Source: Sphingomonas lacusdianchii
Lineage (GTDB): Bacteria; Pseudomonadota; Alphaproteobacteria; Sphingomonadales; Sphingomonadaceae
Assembly: GCF_022664395.1 (NCBI RefSeq)
Contig: NZ_JAKRET010000001.1
Coordinates: 1-64,000, forward strand
DNA length: 64,000 bases
Reading direction: 5' to 3'
Position 1 is the first letter of the stretch. Each line of letters starts with the position of its first letter. Of this stretch, positions 8,112 through 17,514 are shown piece by piece. Under the pieces are notes generated by a model, which was not told the origin of the DNA, searched no databases, and worked only from the letters and a program-made list of their open reading frames with translations. The position numbers and the translations under genes are program-made.

Positions 8112-8214
8112 GGCGGCCGTCGGCGTGGGTTGCGGTAGCCTGGGGACGACCCATGTTGCGTTCGAACGGCGCGTCTGATTAGACGGCGCAAAGGCTTCGA
8201 ACGGAACTATTGCA

Positions 8215-9186
8215 ATGTCTGTGACCCATCATACCCGCATGCTCGTCCTTGGCTCGGGACCAGCGGGATTGTCTGCCGCCATCTATGGCGCGCGCGCTGG
8301 TATGGAGCCGATCGTCGTGCAGGGCATTCAGCCCGGCGGTCAGTTGATGACCACGACCGACGTCGAAAACTATCCGGGCTTTCGCGATGTAGTGCAGGGC
8401 CCATGGCTGATGGGCGAGATGCAGGCGCAGGCCGAACATGTCGGCACGCGGATGATGTGGGACACGATCGTCGACGTCGATCTGACCCGCCGTCCGTTCC
8501 GGCTGACCGGTGACAGCGGCGACATCTACGAGGGCGACGTCCTGGTGATCGCGACGGGCGCGCAGGCGCGCTGGCTGGGATTGGATAGTGAGGAGTTGTT
8601 GAAGGGCAAGGGCGTGTCGGCCTGCGCCACCTGCGACGGGTTCTTCTATCGCGGTAAGAAGGTGGCAGTGATCGGTGGCGGCAACACCGCCGTCGAGGAG
8701 GCGCTGTACCTGACCAATCACAGCGACGACGTGACCATCGTCCATCGCCGCGACAGCTTCCGCGCCGAACGCATCCTGCAACAGCGGCTGTTCGCCAGCG
8801 ACAAGATCAGCGTGCTGTGGAACAAGCAGGTCGAGCGTTTCGTCGGTGGTGGCGATCCCCACGGCCTCATCGGTATCGAATTGAAGGATACTGTTACCGG
8901 CGAGATCTCGATGCTGGATGTCGATGGCGGCTTCGTCGCGATCGGCCATCACCCGGCGACCGAGCTGTTTCGCGGCCATCTGGCGCTCGACGATGATGGC
9001 TATATCGCGGTCGAGACCGGATCGACCCGCACGAGCGTGCCCGGCGTATTCGCGTGCGGCGACGTGATGGACAAGGTTTATCGGCAGGCGGTGACAGCGG
9101 CCGGCACCGGCTGCATGGCCGCGCTCGACGCCGAACGCTTCCTGCAAGCCGCCGAGTTCGACGATCTGGCGGAAGCGGCGGAATAG
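8215..9186 (+). CDS. trxB: thioredoxin-disulfide reductase
   Basis: A 323-aa NADPH-dependent flavoenzyme of the usual family length, which keeps thioredoxin reduced in the cytoplasm. The FAD-binding GSGPAGLSAAIY (residues 13-24), the redox-active CATC pair (137-140), the NADPH-binding GGGNTAVEEA and the C-terminal FAD motif GVFACGDV are all present. The start at 8215 puts the FAD motif at the expected distance. It ends just before a hairpin (9194-9217) shared with the convergent aldo/keto reductase. It appears to be a single-gene unit. Confidence 0.95.
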   Translation: MSVTHHTRMLVLGSGPAGLSAAIYGARAGMEPIVVQGIQPGGQLMTTTDVENYPGFRDVVQGPWLMGEMQAQAEHVGTRMMWDTIVDVDLTRRPFRLTGDSGDIYEGDVLVIATGAQARWLGLDSEELLKGKGVSACATCDGFFYRGKKVAVIGGGNTAVEEALYLTNHSDDVTIVHRRDSFRAERILQQRLFASDKISVLWNKQVERFVGGGDPHGLIGIELKDTVTGEISMLDVDGGFVAIGHHPATELFRGHLALDDDGYIAVETGSTRTSVPGVFACGDVMDKVYRQAVTAAGTGCMAALDAERFLQAAEFDDLAEAAE

Positions 9187-9193
9187 CGCACCA

Positions 9194-9217
9194 GCGGGGG
9201 TGGTTCGTCACCCCCGC
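9194..9217. terminator. hairpin between convergent trxB and aldo/keto reductase
   Basis: A nine-base-pair perfect stem, GCGGGGGTG and CACCCCCGC around a six-base loop, fills the 39-base gap between two convergent stop codons. There is no T-run, so it is a probable bidirectional hairpin terminator rather than a classic intrinsic one. Confidence 0.55.
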
Positions 9218-9225
9218 ACTGTGCA

Positions 9226-10182
9226 TCACACGCCCGCGTCGGTCAGCCGGGCCAGCTGGTCGGCAGACAGTTCGACCCGCCACGACCCGACCAGTTCCTC
9301 CAGTTGTGCGACGCTGGTCGCGCTGGCGATTGGTGCGGTTACGCCCTCCTGTGCGGCGAGCCACGCCAGCGCAAGCTGCGCCAGCGTCGCACCGGTTTCC
9401 TCGGCGACCGCGTCCATCGCCGCCAGCACCGCAGCGCCCTTACCCTCCAGCAATTCTGCCATGCCGGCCCCTCGCACGCTCTGCGACAGGTCGTCGGTCG
9501 AGCGATATTTGCCGGTCAGGAATCCGGAAGCGAGCCCGTAATAAGGCGCGACACCGATATTATGCTCGACGCAAAGATTCTGCAGTTCGCCTTCGTATCG
9601 GCGGCGGCTGACGAGGTTATATTCGGGTTGTAGCACGTGGAAGCGCGGCAGCCCTTCGGCGATGGCCAGATCGATCGCCGATTTCAGGCGCATCGCGCGA
9701 AAGTTGGAGGCACCGAGCACACGCACCTTCCCCGCGTCGATCAGCCGTCCGAACGCGACAAGATACTCGGCCTGCGGCACGTCCTCATCATCCTGATGCG
9801 CGTAATAGAGGTCGATGCGATCGGTGCCGAGCCGCACCAGCGACGCTTCCGCCGCCGCCGCGATCCGTGCCGGGGCCAGCTTCTCGCCGCCCTTGCCGGG
9901 TAACATGCCGACCTTCGTTGCGATCAGCACGCGGTCGCGTTTGCCCGAGTGTCGCAGCCATTCGCCGATGATCGTTTCGGACTCGCCGCCCTGATGGCCG
10001 TCGACCCATGCCGAATAGACGTCGGCGGTGTCGAGCATCGTGCCGCCCATATCGACAAAGGCGTCGAGGATGCGGAAGCTGAGCGCGCGATCGATCGTCC
10101 AGCCGAAGACGTTGCCGCCGAGGATCAGGGGCGGGGTGGCAAGATCGGTCGCACCCAGTGTTCGCATCGGCAAATCGGTCAT
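9226..10182 (-). CDS. aldo/keto reductase
   Basis: A 318-aa NAD(P)H-dependent oxidoreductase of the AKR superfamily. The TIM-barrel motifs are present: DTADVYSAW with the catalytic Asp and Tyr, TKVGM with the Lys, and DLYYAHQDD with the His. GNVFGWT and SATSVAQLEELV complete the NADPH site. The physiological substrate cannot be told from sequence. The ATG at 10182 overlaps the stop of the upstream lipoprotein gene (TGATG), which favours it over the GTG at 10185 and suggests translational coupling. Confidence 0.9.
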   Translation of the reverse strand: MTDLPMRTLGATDLATPPLILGGNVFGWTIDRALSFRILDAFVDMGGTMLDTADVYSAWVDGHQGGESETIIGEWLRHSGKRDRVLIATKVGMLPGKGGEKLAPARIAAAAEASLVRLGTDRIDLYYAHQDDEDVPQAEYLVAFGRLIDAGKVRVLGASNFRAMRLKSAIDLAIAEGLPRFHVLQPEYNLVSRRRYEGELQNLCVEHNIGVAPYYGLASGFLTGKYRSTDDLSQSVRGAGMAELLEGKGAAVLAAMDAVAEETGATLAQLALAWLAAQEGVTAPIASATSVAQLEELVGSWRVELSADQLARLTDAGV

Positions 10183-10361
10183 CACGGTTCTTTCTGTTGG
10201 GGCGTCAGCACGTTGCCGTCGACGCTGTTGGCGTCAAGCATTGCCGCGGCATCGTTCAGCGCTGCGGCTTCGCTCTGGGTCACGCCGCCCGGCCCGGATG
10301 GTTCGTCATCGCCGCTACAGGCGGCAGGAAACAGGAGGGCTAAGGCAAGCAGTTGGCGCAT
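10182..10361 (-). CDS. small lipoprotein
   Basis: A 59-aa protein with a hydrophobic leader, MRQLLALALLFPAACSGDDE, ending in a lipobox-like PAAC followed by an acidic stretch, so it is probably lipidated and kept in the envelope. The ATG at 10361 has GGGAGA upstream. Its stop overlaps the aldo/keto reductase start by one base, forming a two-gene operon. No function is recognised. Confidence 0.6.
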   Translation of the reverse strand: MRQLLALALLFPAACSGDDEPSGPGGVTQSEAAALNDAAAMLDANSVDGNVLTPQQKEP

Positions 10362-10382
10362 CGATCGTCTCCCAACGAAAAA

Positions 10383-10413
10383 GGCCGCCCCCCGTTGCAT
10401 CGGGGGGGCGGCC
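10383..10413 (-). terminator. intrinsic terminator
   Basis: On the minus strand GGCCGCCCCCCCG and CGGGGGGCGGCC form a stem of about 12 base pairs around a short loop, directly followed by five Ts. It lies 22 bases after the stop of the alanine-rich lipoprotein gene and separates it from the next leftward operon. Confidence 0.85.
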
Positions 10414-10435
10414 TGTCGCTTCTAACCGGTTCGGG

Positions 10436-10777
10436 TCAGCGCTGCATGTCGCGACCAGCCTTTTCCAGTTCCTGGCCCGCTTCGCGCTGCGCATTGTCGG
10501 CGGCGGCATCGGCCTTCGCGGCGCCGCGATCGATGGCCGCACCGGCGCGGTCGGTTGCGTTCTCGATCTTGTCGCCAGCGCGGTCGGTGGCATTCTCGGC
10601 GGCGCCCAGTGCGCGTTCGCCAGCGGTCTGTACGTCGTCGACGGCTTCGCCCATGGTCGCGTTCACGTCCGCGGCGACAGCGTCGGCGGCCTCGCCGGTT
10701 TCATTCTGCGCCTTCTGGCTGCATGCGCCGATCGAGAAAGCGGCAGCGGCGAGCGGCAGCAGGAGAATCTTCTTCAT
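10436..10777 (-). CDS. alanine-rich helical lipoprotein
   Basis: A 113-aa protein. A leader (KKILLLPLAAAAFSIGAC) carries a good lipobox, SIGAC, with Cys at residue 19. The remainder is a highly charged Ala/Asp-rich helix with an internal repeat, ENATDRAG, at about residues 61 and 72. The pattern resembles small periplasmic coiled-coil lipoproteins. The start at 10777 is chosen because it places the signal peptide at the N-terminus, with GGAAGGG upstream. It diverges from the ArsR-type regulator gene. Role unknown. Confidence 0.7.
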   Translation of the reverse strand: MKKILLLPLAAAAFSIGACSQKAQNETGEAADAVAADVNATMGEAVDDVQTAGERALGAAENATDRAGDKIENATDRAGAAIDRGAAKADAAADNAQREAGQELEKAGRDMQR

Positions 10778-10879
10778 GTCGGTTACCCTTCCGTTATGAT
10801 CGGCGGCCCAACGCACCAGCCCCCGGACAGTTTCCCTTGCGCAATGATGGTGCAGCACAGCGCGGCTATCGATTGACGT

Positions 10880-10901
10880 CATATAAAGATATCTTTATAT
10901 G
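10880..10901. promoter_or_regulatory. perfect 22-bp palindrome, probable operator of the ArsR-type regulator
   Basis: The half-site CATATAAAGAT is followed directly by its exact complement ATCTTTATATG. It ends seven bases before the start codon of the ArsR/methyltransferase gene and about 100 bases upstream of the divergent lipoprotein gene. ArsR-family dimers bind such sites. Related SAM/SAH-responsive regulators of methionine genes (SahR type) are known in Proteobacteria. Autoregulation of the met operon is therefore the likely role. The AT-rich site stands out strongly from the GC-rich surroundings. Confidence 0.75.
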
Positions 10902-10908
10902 ATGGTTC

Positions 10909-11862
10909 ATGGTTCCGGCCCTCGATATCCTGCGCGCGGCGAGCGATGCTACCCGGTTGCGGGTGCTGATGCTGTTGCGGGCCATGGAATTGTCGGTCGG
11001 CGAACTGGCACAGGTGCTGGATCAGAGCCAGCCCCGCGTCAGCCGCCACGTCAAGATCCTGTGCGATGCCGGGCTGGCGGTGCGGCGCAAGGAAGGCAGC
11101 TGGGTCTTTGTCGCGCTCGGTGCGCCGACGCTGGTCGACCCGCTGCTCGTGGCGCTGGATGGTTGGATGCCGGCGGACGATGCGGTGACTGTCGCGGACC
11201 GGGCGCAACTGGCGGCGGTACGGGCGGACCGCACGGCGGCGGCGGCGGCATGGTTCGAGACGCATGCCGGGGAATGGGATGCGATCCGCTCGCTGCACAT
11301 CGCCGAAGAACAGGTCGAGGCTGCGATGGCCGCGGCGCTCGGCGTCGACCCGATCGGGCTGTTGGTCGATATCGGGACCGGTACCGGACGGATGCTTGAA
11401 CTGTTCGCTCCGCAGGCGACGCAGGCGATCGGCATCGACCGGTCGTCGGAGATGCTGCGACTGGCACGGGCGAAGCTGACCGAACAGGGGCTCGACCATG
11501 CCGAATTGCGGCAGGCCGATATTCACGCGCTGCCATTGGCCGCAGCGGTCGCCGATGCGGCGGTACTGCACCATGTGCTACACTTCGTACAGCATCCCGG
11601 TGCGGCGATCGAAGAGGCGGCGCGCGTTCTGCGACCCGGCGGGCGGCTGCTGATCTGCGATTTCGCGCCCCATGCGCGCGAGGAGTTGAGACAGCGCGAT
11701 GCCCATGCGCGGCTCGGCTTTTCCGACGAACAGATGCTCGGATGGTTCGCCGATGCAGGGCTGGCACCGATATCGACCCAGACGCTGGGCGGCGGTGAAT
11801 TGACGGTAAAACTATGGATGGCACGGCGGACGTTCGACGTGCGAGAGGTGAAGGCGGCATGA
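10909..11862 (+). CDS. ArsR-family regulator fused to SAM-dependent methyltransferase domain
   Basis: A 317-aa fusion. An N-terminal ArsR winged helix (about 5-85) has its recognition helix at QSQPRVSRHVKIL (residues 39-51). The C-terminal class I SAM-binding domain has motif I VDIGTGTG at 153-160 and AAVLHHVLHFVQHP further on. It lacks an obvious ArsR metal-site cysteine motif. Proteins of this type can sense SAM or S-adenosylhomocysteine and control methionine genes. Here the gene leads the metF-metH operon and its stop overlaps the metF start (ATGA). No ribosome site precedes the ATG, because the palindromic operator occupies that space, so the message may be nearly leaderless. Confidence 0.85.
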   Translation: MVPALDILRAASDATRLRVLMLLRAMELSVGELAQVLDQSQPRVSRHVKILCDAGLAVRRKEGSWVFVALGAPTLVDPLLVALDGWMPADDAVTVADRAQLAAVRADRTAAAAAWFETHAGEWDAIRSLHIAEEQVEAAMAAALGVDPIGLLVDIGTGTGRMLELFAPQATQAIGIDRSSEMLRLARAKLTEQGLDHAELRQADIHALPLAAAVADAAVLHHVLHFVQHPGAAIEEAARVLRPGGRLLICDFAPHAREELRQRDAHARLGFSDEQMLGWFADAGLAPISTQTLGGGELTVKLWMARRTFDVREVKAA

Positions 11863-12800
11863 CTCCTACCATTTCCGATCTTGAAGAGGCGCGGCGCGCA
11901 CTCGATGCGCCGTTGTTCGCCGATCTGGCGGGCGACTGTGCGGTCAGCTTCGAATTTTTCCCGCCCAAGACCGAGAAGATGGAAGCCGCGCTATGGGAAA
12001 CGGTGCGCGCGCTCGAGCCGCTGGCGCCGAAATTCGTGTCGGTGACCTATGGCGCGGGCGGATCGACGCGCGAGCGGACCCATGCCACCGTCGCCCGCAT
12101 CGCGCGCGAGACGGCGATGCCCGCCGCCGCCCATCTGACCTGCGTCGAGGCGAGCCGCGCGGAGATCGATCAGGTCGCGCAGGAATATTGGGCAGCCGGC
12201 GTGCGGCATATCGTCGCATTGCGGGGCGATCCGCCGACCATGGGCCAGAAGTTTGTGGCGCATCCCGACGGCTATGCCAATGCCGCCGATCTGGTCGCGG
12301 GATTGCAGAAGCTGCACCCGTTCGAGATTTCGGTCGCCGCCTATCCCGAATGTCACCCGGATTCAGCGCATCAGGCCGCCGATCTCGACAATCTGAAGCG
12401 CAAGATCGACGCCGGGGCGACACGCGCGATCACGCAATTCTTCTTTACGCCCGAAGCGTTCTTCCGCTTCCGCGACGCGGCGGGCGCGGCGGGGATCACC
12501 GCCGATCTGGTGCCGGGCATCCTGCCGGTGTCGAATGTCGGGCAGGTGCGGAAGTTCGCCGGGCTGTGCGGTGCATCGATCCCGGCGTGGATGGATCGGC
12601 TGTTCGAGGGGCTCGACGATCATCCTGGTGCGCGGCAACTGGTCGCGGCGACCGTCGCCGCGGAAATGTGCCGCAAACTCTATGCCGGCGGCGTGCGCGA
12701 CTTCCATTTCTATACGCTCAACCGCGCCGAACTATCCTACGCCATTTGCCACCTGCTGGGGCTGCGACCCAAGCCGACGCCGGTTGCGGCGGCGGCCTGA
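11859..12800 (+). CDS. metF: methylenetetrahydrofolate reductase
   Basis: A 313-aa FAD-dependent enzyme that reduces 5,10-methylene-THF to 5-methyl-THF, the methyl donor for MetH. The TIM-barrel begins with SFEFFPPKTE, containing the catalytic Glu at residue 32, followed by TYGAGGSTR, HLTC, ALRGDPP and the FAD/substrate segment QFFFTPEAFFRFRD. Length fits the bacterial family. The ATG at 11859 overlaps the regulator stop and is preceded by GAGAGGTGAAGG. It feeds directly into the two metH genes downstream. Confidence 0.95.
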   Translation: MTPTISDLEEARRALDAPLFADLAGDCAVSFEFFPPKTEKMEAALWETVRALEPLAPKFVSVTYGAGGSTRERTHATVARIARETAMPAAAHLTCVEASRAEIDQVAQEYWAAGVRHIVALRGDPPTMGQKFVAHPDGYANAADLVAGLQKLHPFEISVAAYPECHPDSAHQAADLDNLKRKIDAGATRAITQFFFTPEAFFRFRDAAGAAGITADLVPGILPVSNVGQVRKFAGLCGASIPAWMDRLFEGLDDHPGARQLVAATVAAEMCRKLYAGGVRDFHFYTLNRAELSYAICHLLGLRPKPTPVAAAA

Positions 12801-12825
12801 TCCCCGAAGGTTCGAAGGAAGACCT

Positions 12826-13875
12826 ATGACCTCCGCCCGCGAACGGCTGAACGCCGAAGCTGCCCAGCGCGTCCTCATCACCGATGGCGCGTTCGGTACC
12901 GAGATCCAGAACTGGAAATTGTCCGAAGCTGATTATGCCGGCAGCCTGACGCTTGGCCATGACCAGAAGGGTAATAACGACATTCTGGCGATCACCAAGC
13001 CCGAGGTGCCGGAGACGATCACCCGCGCCTATCTCGACGCCGGGTCGGATATCGTGTCGACCAATACGTTCAGCGCGAACCTCATCAGCCAGGCGGATTA
13101 CGGCGCGGAGGCGCTGGTCGCCGACATCAACATCCAGAGCGCACGGATCGCACGGGCGTTGGCCGACGATTATGCGGCGCGCGACGGGCGGCCCCGGTTC
13201 GTCGCCGGGGCGATCGGGCCGACCAACAAGACGCTGTCGCTGTCGCCCGACGTCAACGATCCGGGCTATCGCGAGATCGATTTCGATTATCTGAAGAACG
13301 TGTATCGCGAACAGATCGACGCGCTGGTCGACGGTGGCATCGATTTCGTGCTGATCGAGACGGTGTTCGATACGCTGAATGCCAAGGCGGGCGTGATGGC
13401 GGCGATCGAGGCGGGGCAGGCGCTTGGCCGCGATCTGCCGATCATGTTGTCGATGACGCTGACCGACCTGTCGGGTCGCAACCTGTCGGGGCATACGGTC
13501 GAGGCGTTCTGGCATGCGATCCGCCATGCCAGGCCGGTGACGATCGGGCTGAATTGCTCGTTCGGGGCGGAGCAGCTGCGCCCGCATGTGAAGACGCTGT
13601 CGGATATCTGCGACACGCTCATCATGGTGTATCCGAATGCCGGACTGCCCAACGAACTGGGCGCCTATGACGAAGCGCCCGCGACGACTGCGGCGCTGGT
13701 CGGTGACTGGGCCGATCATGGACAGGTTAATGTACTGGGCGGCTGCTGCGGATCGACGCCTGCGCATATCAAGGCGATGGCCGAGCGGGTGAAGGGCGTC
13801 GCCCCGCGCAAGGTGCCGACCGTGCCGGTGCAGACGCGGCTCGCCGGGCTGGAGCCGTTCACGATGGCGGCGTAA
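12826..13875 (+). CDS. metH: methionine synthase, homocysteine-binding half
   Basis: A 349-aa protein corresponding to the first (homocysteine S-methyltransferase) module of cobalamin-dependent MetH. The zinc ligands are visible as C244 (GLNCSFG) and the C307-C308 pair (GGCCGSTP). Other family blocks are [20 protein letters not shown] and [12 protein letters not shown]. It ends cleanly after the domain, so methionine synthase is split, as seen in other alphaproteobacteria. The start has AAGGAAG upstream and lies 25 bases after metF. The partner carrying the folate, B12 and activation domains follows after a palindromic repeat. Confidence 0.93.
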   Translation: MTSARERLNAEAAQRVLITDGAFGTEIQNWKLSEADYAGSLTLGHDQKGNNDILAITKPEVPETITRAYLDAGSDIVSTNTFSANLISQADYGAEALVADINIQSARIARALADDYAARDGRPRFVAGAIGPTNKTLSLSPDVNDPGYREIDFDYLKNVYREQIDALVDGGIDFVLIETVFDTLNAKAGVMAAIEAGQALGRDLPIMLSMTLTDLSGRNLSGHTVEAFWHAIRHARPVTIGLNCSFGAEQLRPHVKTLSDICDTLIMVYPNAGLPNELGAYDEAPATTAALVGDWADHGQVNVLGGCCGSTPAHIKAMAERVKGVAPRKVPTVPVQTRLAGLEPFTMAA

Positions 13876-13900
13876 GCGCCGCCCTCGGGAGAGGCCAGAG

Positions 13901-14034
13901 ATCCTCCCCGGCACGGGGAGGGGACCATCCGCAGGATGGTGGAGGGGGGTCTCCGCCATCGCTACCGTTTCGTTTGTGGAGACCCCCCTCCACCAGCCGA
14001 TGGCTGGTCCCCCTCCCCGCGGAGCGGGGAGGAT
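13901..14034. repeat. palindromic intergenic repeat, copy A
   Basis: The two ends read ATCCTCCCCGGCACGGGGAG and CCCCGCGGAGCGGGGAGGAT. Inside them GGTGGAGGGGGGTCTCC is mirrored by GGAGACCCCCCTCCACC, so the element forms a long hairpin. Closely similar copies lie at 43976-44104 and 45522-45649. It fills the gap between the two metH genes and would be transcribed between them. Confidence 0.85.
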
Positions 14035-14045
14035 TGGAACACCAT

Positions 14046-16736
14046 ATGACCAACGCCTCGACCAATTTCGTCAATATCGGCGAACGCACCAACGTGACCG
14101 GATCCGCGCGCTTCAAGAAGCTGGTGATGGCCGGCGACTATGCGGCGGCGGTCGAAGTCGCGCTGCAACAGGTTGAGAGCGGGGCGCAGGTGCTCGATGT
14201 CAACATGGACGAGGGGCTGCTCGACGCGCATCATGCGATGACCACCTTCCTGAAGCTCATTCAGGCCGAGCCCGATATCGCCCGCATTCCGGTGATGGTC
14301 GACAGCTCGAAATGGGACGTGATCGAGGCCGGTCTGAAATGCGTTAGCGGCAAGCCCATCGTCAATTCGATCAGCATGAAGGAGGGCGAGGAACAGTTCC
14401 TCCGTCATGCCCGGATTTGCATGAACTATGGCGCGGCGGTCGTGGTCATGGCGTTCGACGAGGTCGGGCAGGCCGATACCCAGGCGCGCAAGGTGGAGAT
14501 TTGCACCCGCGCCTATGACCTGCTGATGACGATCGGTTTTCCGCCAGAGGACATCATCTTCGATCCGAACATCTTCGCGGTGGCGACGGGGATCGAGGAG
14601 CATAACAATTACGGCGTCGACTTCATCGAAGCCTGCCGCGAGATCAAGGCGCGCTGCCCGCATTGCCATATCTCGGGCGGGCTATCGAACCTGTCGTTCA
14701 GCTTCCGCGGCAACGAGCCGGTACGGCGCGCGATGCACTCGATCTTCCTTTACCACGCGATCCCGGCGGGGATGGACATGGGGATCGTCAATGCCGGGCA
14801 GCTCGACGTGTACGACACGATCGATCCGGAACTGCGCACCGCCTGCGAGGATGTGATCCTCAACCGCGATCCGGGCGCGACCGACCGGCTGATCGCACTG
14901 GCGGAAAAGTACAAGGGGACCGACGCCGTTGCCGAAAAGGCGGCGGCGGAATGGCGCTCGCTGCCCGTCGTCAAGCGGCTCGAATATGCGCTGGTCAAGG
15001 GCATCGACGCGCATGTCGTCGACGATACCGAGGAATGCCGCCAGCAATTCGCCCGGCCGATCGAGGTGATCGAGGGGCCGCTGATGGACGGGATGAACGT
15101 CGTCGGCGACCTGTTCGGATCGGGCAAGATGTTCCTGCCGCAGGTGGTCAAGTCCGCGCGCGTGATGAAGAAGGCGGTGGCGCACCTGCTGCCCTTCATC
15201 GAGGCGGCGAAGGAGCCCGGTGCCAAGGGCAAGGGCAAGATCATCATGGCGACCGTGAAGGGCGACGTGCATGACATTGGGAAGAATATCGTCGGCGTCG
15301 TGCTGCAATGCAACGGCTTCGACGTCGTCGATCTGGGCGTGATGGTGCCGTGGACGAAGATCCTCGAGGCCGCCAACGAGAATGACGCGGACATGATCGG
15401 GTTGTCGGGCCTTATCACCCCGTCACTGGACGAGATGGTCACCGTTGCCGAGGAGATGAAGCGCGCGGGCATGACCATGCCGCTGCTGATCGGCGGGGCG
15501 ACGACGTCGAAGGTCCATACCGCGCTGCGCATCTCGCCTGCCTATGACGGGCCGATCGTCCATGTGCTCGACGCGAGCCGCGCGGTCGGCGTGGCGACGA
15601 CGCTGGTCAGCGAGACCGGGCGTGATGCCTATGTCGAGCAGGTCGCGGCGGATTACGAGGCGGTGCGCGTCGCGCGCGCGGGCAAGGGGCAGAGCGAACT
15701 TACCCCGATCGCCGACGCGCGGGCCAATGGGTTCAAGACCGATTTCAGCCAGAAGCCCGGCACGCCGGCCCGGCCGGGGCGGCATGTGTTCGATGACTGG
15801 GATCTGGCGGACCTGCGCGATTATATCGACTGGACGCCGTTCTTCCGGGCGTGGGAGCTTGCCGGCAACTTTCCGGCGATTCTGACCGACGAGGTCGTGG
15901 GCGAGAGCGCGTCGTCGCTCTACGCGGATGCGCAGGCGATGCTCGACCGGATCATCTCGGAAAAATGGCTGACGGCAAAGGGGGTTGCCGCGTTGTGGCA
16001 CGCCCGTGCGCAGGGCGACGACGTGATCGTCGACGTGCCCGCCGAGCAGATCGAGCCGGCGCTGGAGGCGGGGCGGGTGTCGCCGCTGTCGGGCGTGCCG
16101 CACGAGTTCGCGACGCCGTTGCAGAACAGCCATGCGACCCATGCGATCCGCATGCCGTTCCTGCGCCAGCAGGTGCAGAAGCGCGAGGGGCGGGCGAATA
16201 TGTGCCTTGCCGATTTCGTCGATCCGGCGGGCGACTGGATGGGCGGGTTCGCGGTCGGCATCCACGGGATCGACCCGCATATCGCGCGGTTCAAGGCCGA
16301 GAATGACGACTATCAGGACATCTTGCTGAAGGCGCTGGCCGACCGGCTGGCGGAGGCGTTTGCCGAGCGGTTGCACCATCATGTGCGGACGGTGCTGTGG
16401 GGCTATGCGCCCGACGAGCAGTTGACCAACGAGGCGATGATCCGCGAGCAATATCGCGGCATCCGCCCCGCGCCCGGCTATCCGGCATGCCCCGACCATA
16501 GCCAGAAACCGATCCTGTTCGAGATGCTGGGCGCCACCCAAGCGACTGGAATCACGCTGACCGACAGCTTTGCCATGCTGCCGACGGCGGCGGTGTCGGG
16601 GTTCTATTTCGGGCATCCGGACAGCGCCTATTTCGGGGTGGCGCGGATCGGGCGGGACCAGCTGGAGGATTATGCGGCGCGGCGCGGGGTCAGCGTCGAG
16701 CAGGCGGAGCGGTGGCTGCGGCCTAATCTCGACTGA
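14046..16736 (+). CDS. metH: methionine synthase, folate/B12/activation half
   Basis: An 896-aa protein with the remaining MetH modules in order: pterin-binding domain (about 5-270, [14 protein letters not shown]), cobalamin cap and B12-binding domain (about 290-560; axial His in DVHDIGKN near residue 409), then the AdoMet activation domain (about 570-896, ending [15 protein letters not shown] and [15 protein letters not shown]). With the upstream 349-aa protein the total, 1245 residues, matches full-length MetH. It transfers methyl groups from methyl-THF through cobalamin to homocysteine. The last 14 bases overlap the convergent hydrolase gene. Confidence 0.95.
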   Translation: MTNASTNFVNIGERTNVTGSARFKKLVMAGDYAAAVEVALQQVESGAQVLDVNMDEGLLDAHHAMTTFLKLIQAEPDIARIPVMVDSSKWDVIEAGLKCVSGKPIVNSISMKEGEEQFLRHARICMNYGAAVVVMAFDEVGQADTQARKVEICTRAYDLLMTIGFPPEDIIFDPNIFAVATGIEEHNNYGVDFIEACREIKARCPHCHISGGLSNLSFSFRGNEPVRRAMHSIFLYHAIPAGMDMGIVNAGQLDVYDTIDPELRTACEDVILNRDPGATDRLIALAEKYKGTDAVAEKAAAEWRSLPVVKRLEYALVKGIDAHVVDDTEECRQQFARPIEVIEGPLMDGMNVVGDLFGSGKMFLPQVVKSARVMKKAVAHLLPFIEAAKEPGAKGKGKIIMATVKGDVHDIGKNIVGVVLQCNGFDVVDLGVMVPWTKILEAANENDADMIGLSGLITPSLDEMVTVAEEMKRAGMTMPLLIGGATTSKVHTALRISPAYDGPIVHVLDASRAVGVATTLVSETGRDAYVEQVAADYEAVRVARAGKGQSELTPIADARANGFKTDFSQKPGTPARPGRHVFDDWDLADLRDYIDWTPFFRAWELAGNFPAILTDEVVGESASSLYADAQAMLDRIISEKWLTAKGVAALWHARAQGDDVIVDVPAEQIEPALEAGRVSPLSGVPHEFATPLQNSHATHAIRMPFLRQQVQKREGRANMCLADFVDPAGDWMGGFAVGIHGIDPHIARFKAENDDYQDILLKALADRLAEAFAERLHHHVRTVLWGYAPDEQLTNEAMIREQYRGIRPAPGYPACPDHSQKPILFEMLGATQATGITLTDSFAMLPTAAVSGFYFGHPDSAYFGVARIGRDQLEDYAARRGVSVEQAERWLRPNLD

Positions 16737-17514
16737 GCGCGGCCAGTATCCGGGCGCGCAGCCAGTCGCGGTCGGCGGGGCGGGCGAAGCTGTGGCTCGC
16801 GGAATCGTGCTGGTGCAGGGGGATACGGGCGCGCAGCGGCGAAAGGTGACGAAGGTGCCACGCAGCGAGGAATGCCGTTGCGGTGTGGTCGCCGGTTGCC
16901 AACAGGATTTCCGTGGACACGCCAGAGGCTAACCCGTCGGCGAAGCGATTGGTCAGGCCAGTTGGCGTTCGGCTGGTGGTGGTGAGGGTGACCAATCCGC
17001 GCGTCAGGCGGCGGAAGTTGACACGGCCGGTCAAAAGCCGGCGCCATGCGGAGGGCGAAACCAGTCGCTCAGCATAGGTTGCGCGGATGGCAGCGGGGGG
17101 CGGCAGGTCGCCCGCGGGTTCGACTACCCACGGATTGGCGAGCAGCAGGCGGTCGATGCCGGCCTGCGCATGGAACAGCGCCAGCGTGGTCGCGGCGTCG
17201 CAATTGCCGAAGCCGAGGATGCGCGTGGCGCCGGTCGCTGCGCGGAGCCACGTCGCGGCGGCGCTAAGGTCCGGTGCCGCCGACAGAAATCCGCCGTTGG
17301 TCCCGGTCGAATCGCCGATGCCGCGCCGGTCGTAGCGCAGCACCGGATAGCCCGCCGCCGCGACCGATGCCGCCAGCAGCGCCATGCCGCGATGTGCGCC
17401 GATGCGCAGTTCGTTGCCGCCCGAGACGATCAGCAGCGCGGTGTCACCTTCGGCGGGATCGAGGGTCGCGGCGATGGTTTCGCCGGCGCAGGGGATGGTT
17501 ACCAGCCGGCGCAT
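16723..17514 (-). CDS. exosortase A system-associated hydrolase 1
   Basis: A 263-aa alpha/beta-hydrolase-like protein that matches the type called hydrolase 1 in XrtA loci. It has the [14 protein letters not shown] oxyanion-side segment, [10 protein letters not shown], and [16 protein letters not shown] where a serine nucleophile is usual; the elbow here reads GFGNCDA, so Cys may be the nucleophile. The substrate is unknown. The start at 17514 has GGAG six bases upstream. The gene overlaps the upstream hydrolase 2 gene by 16 bases, giving an ACP-hydrolase 2-hydrolase 1 operon. Confidence 0.8.
   Translation of the reverse strand: MRRLVTIPCAGETIAATLDPAEGDTALLIVSGGNELRIGAHRGMALLAASVAAAGYPVLRYDRRGIGDSTGTNGGFLSAAPDLSAAATWLRAATGATRILGFGNCDAATTLALFHAQAGIDRLLLANPWVVEPAGDLPPPAAIRATYAERLVSPSAWRRLLTGRVNFRRLTRGLVTLTTTSRTPTGLTNRFADGLASGVSTEILLATGDHTATAFLAAWHLRHLSPLRARIPLHQHDSASHSFARPADRDWLRARILAALSRD

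Noticed and set aside
15423..16616. 397-codon open frame on the minus strand inside metH
   Set aside because: It is the shadow of the metH coding strand in GC-rich DNA. Composition is rich in Arg, His and Pro, with no recognisable domain, and metH is certain.
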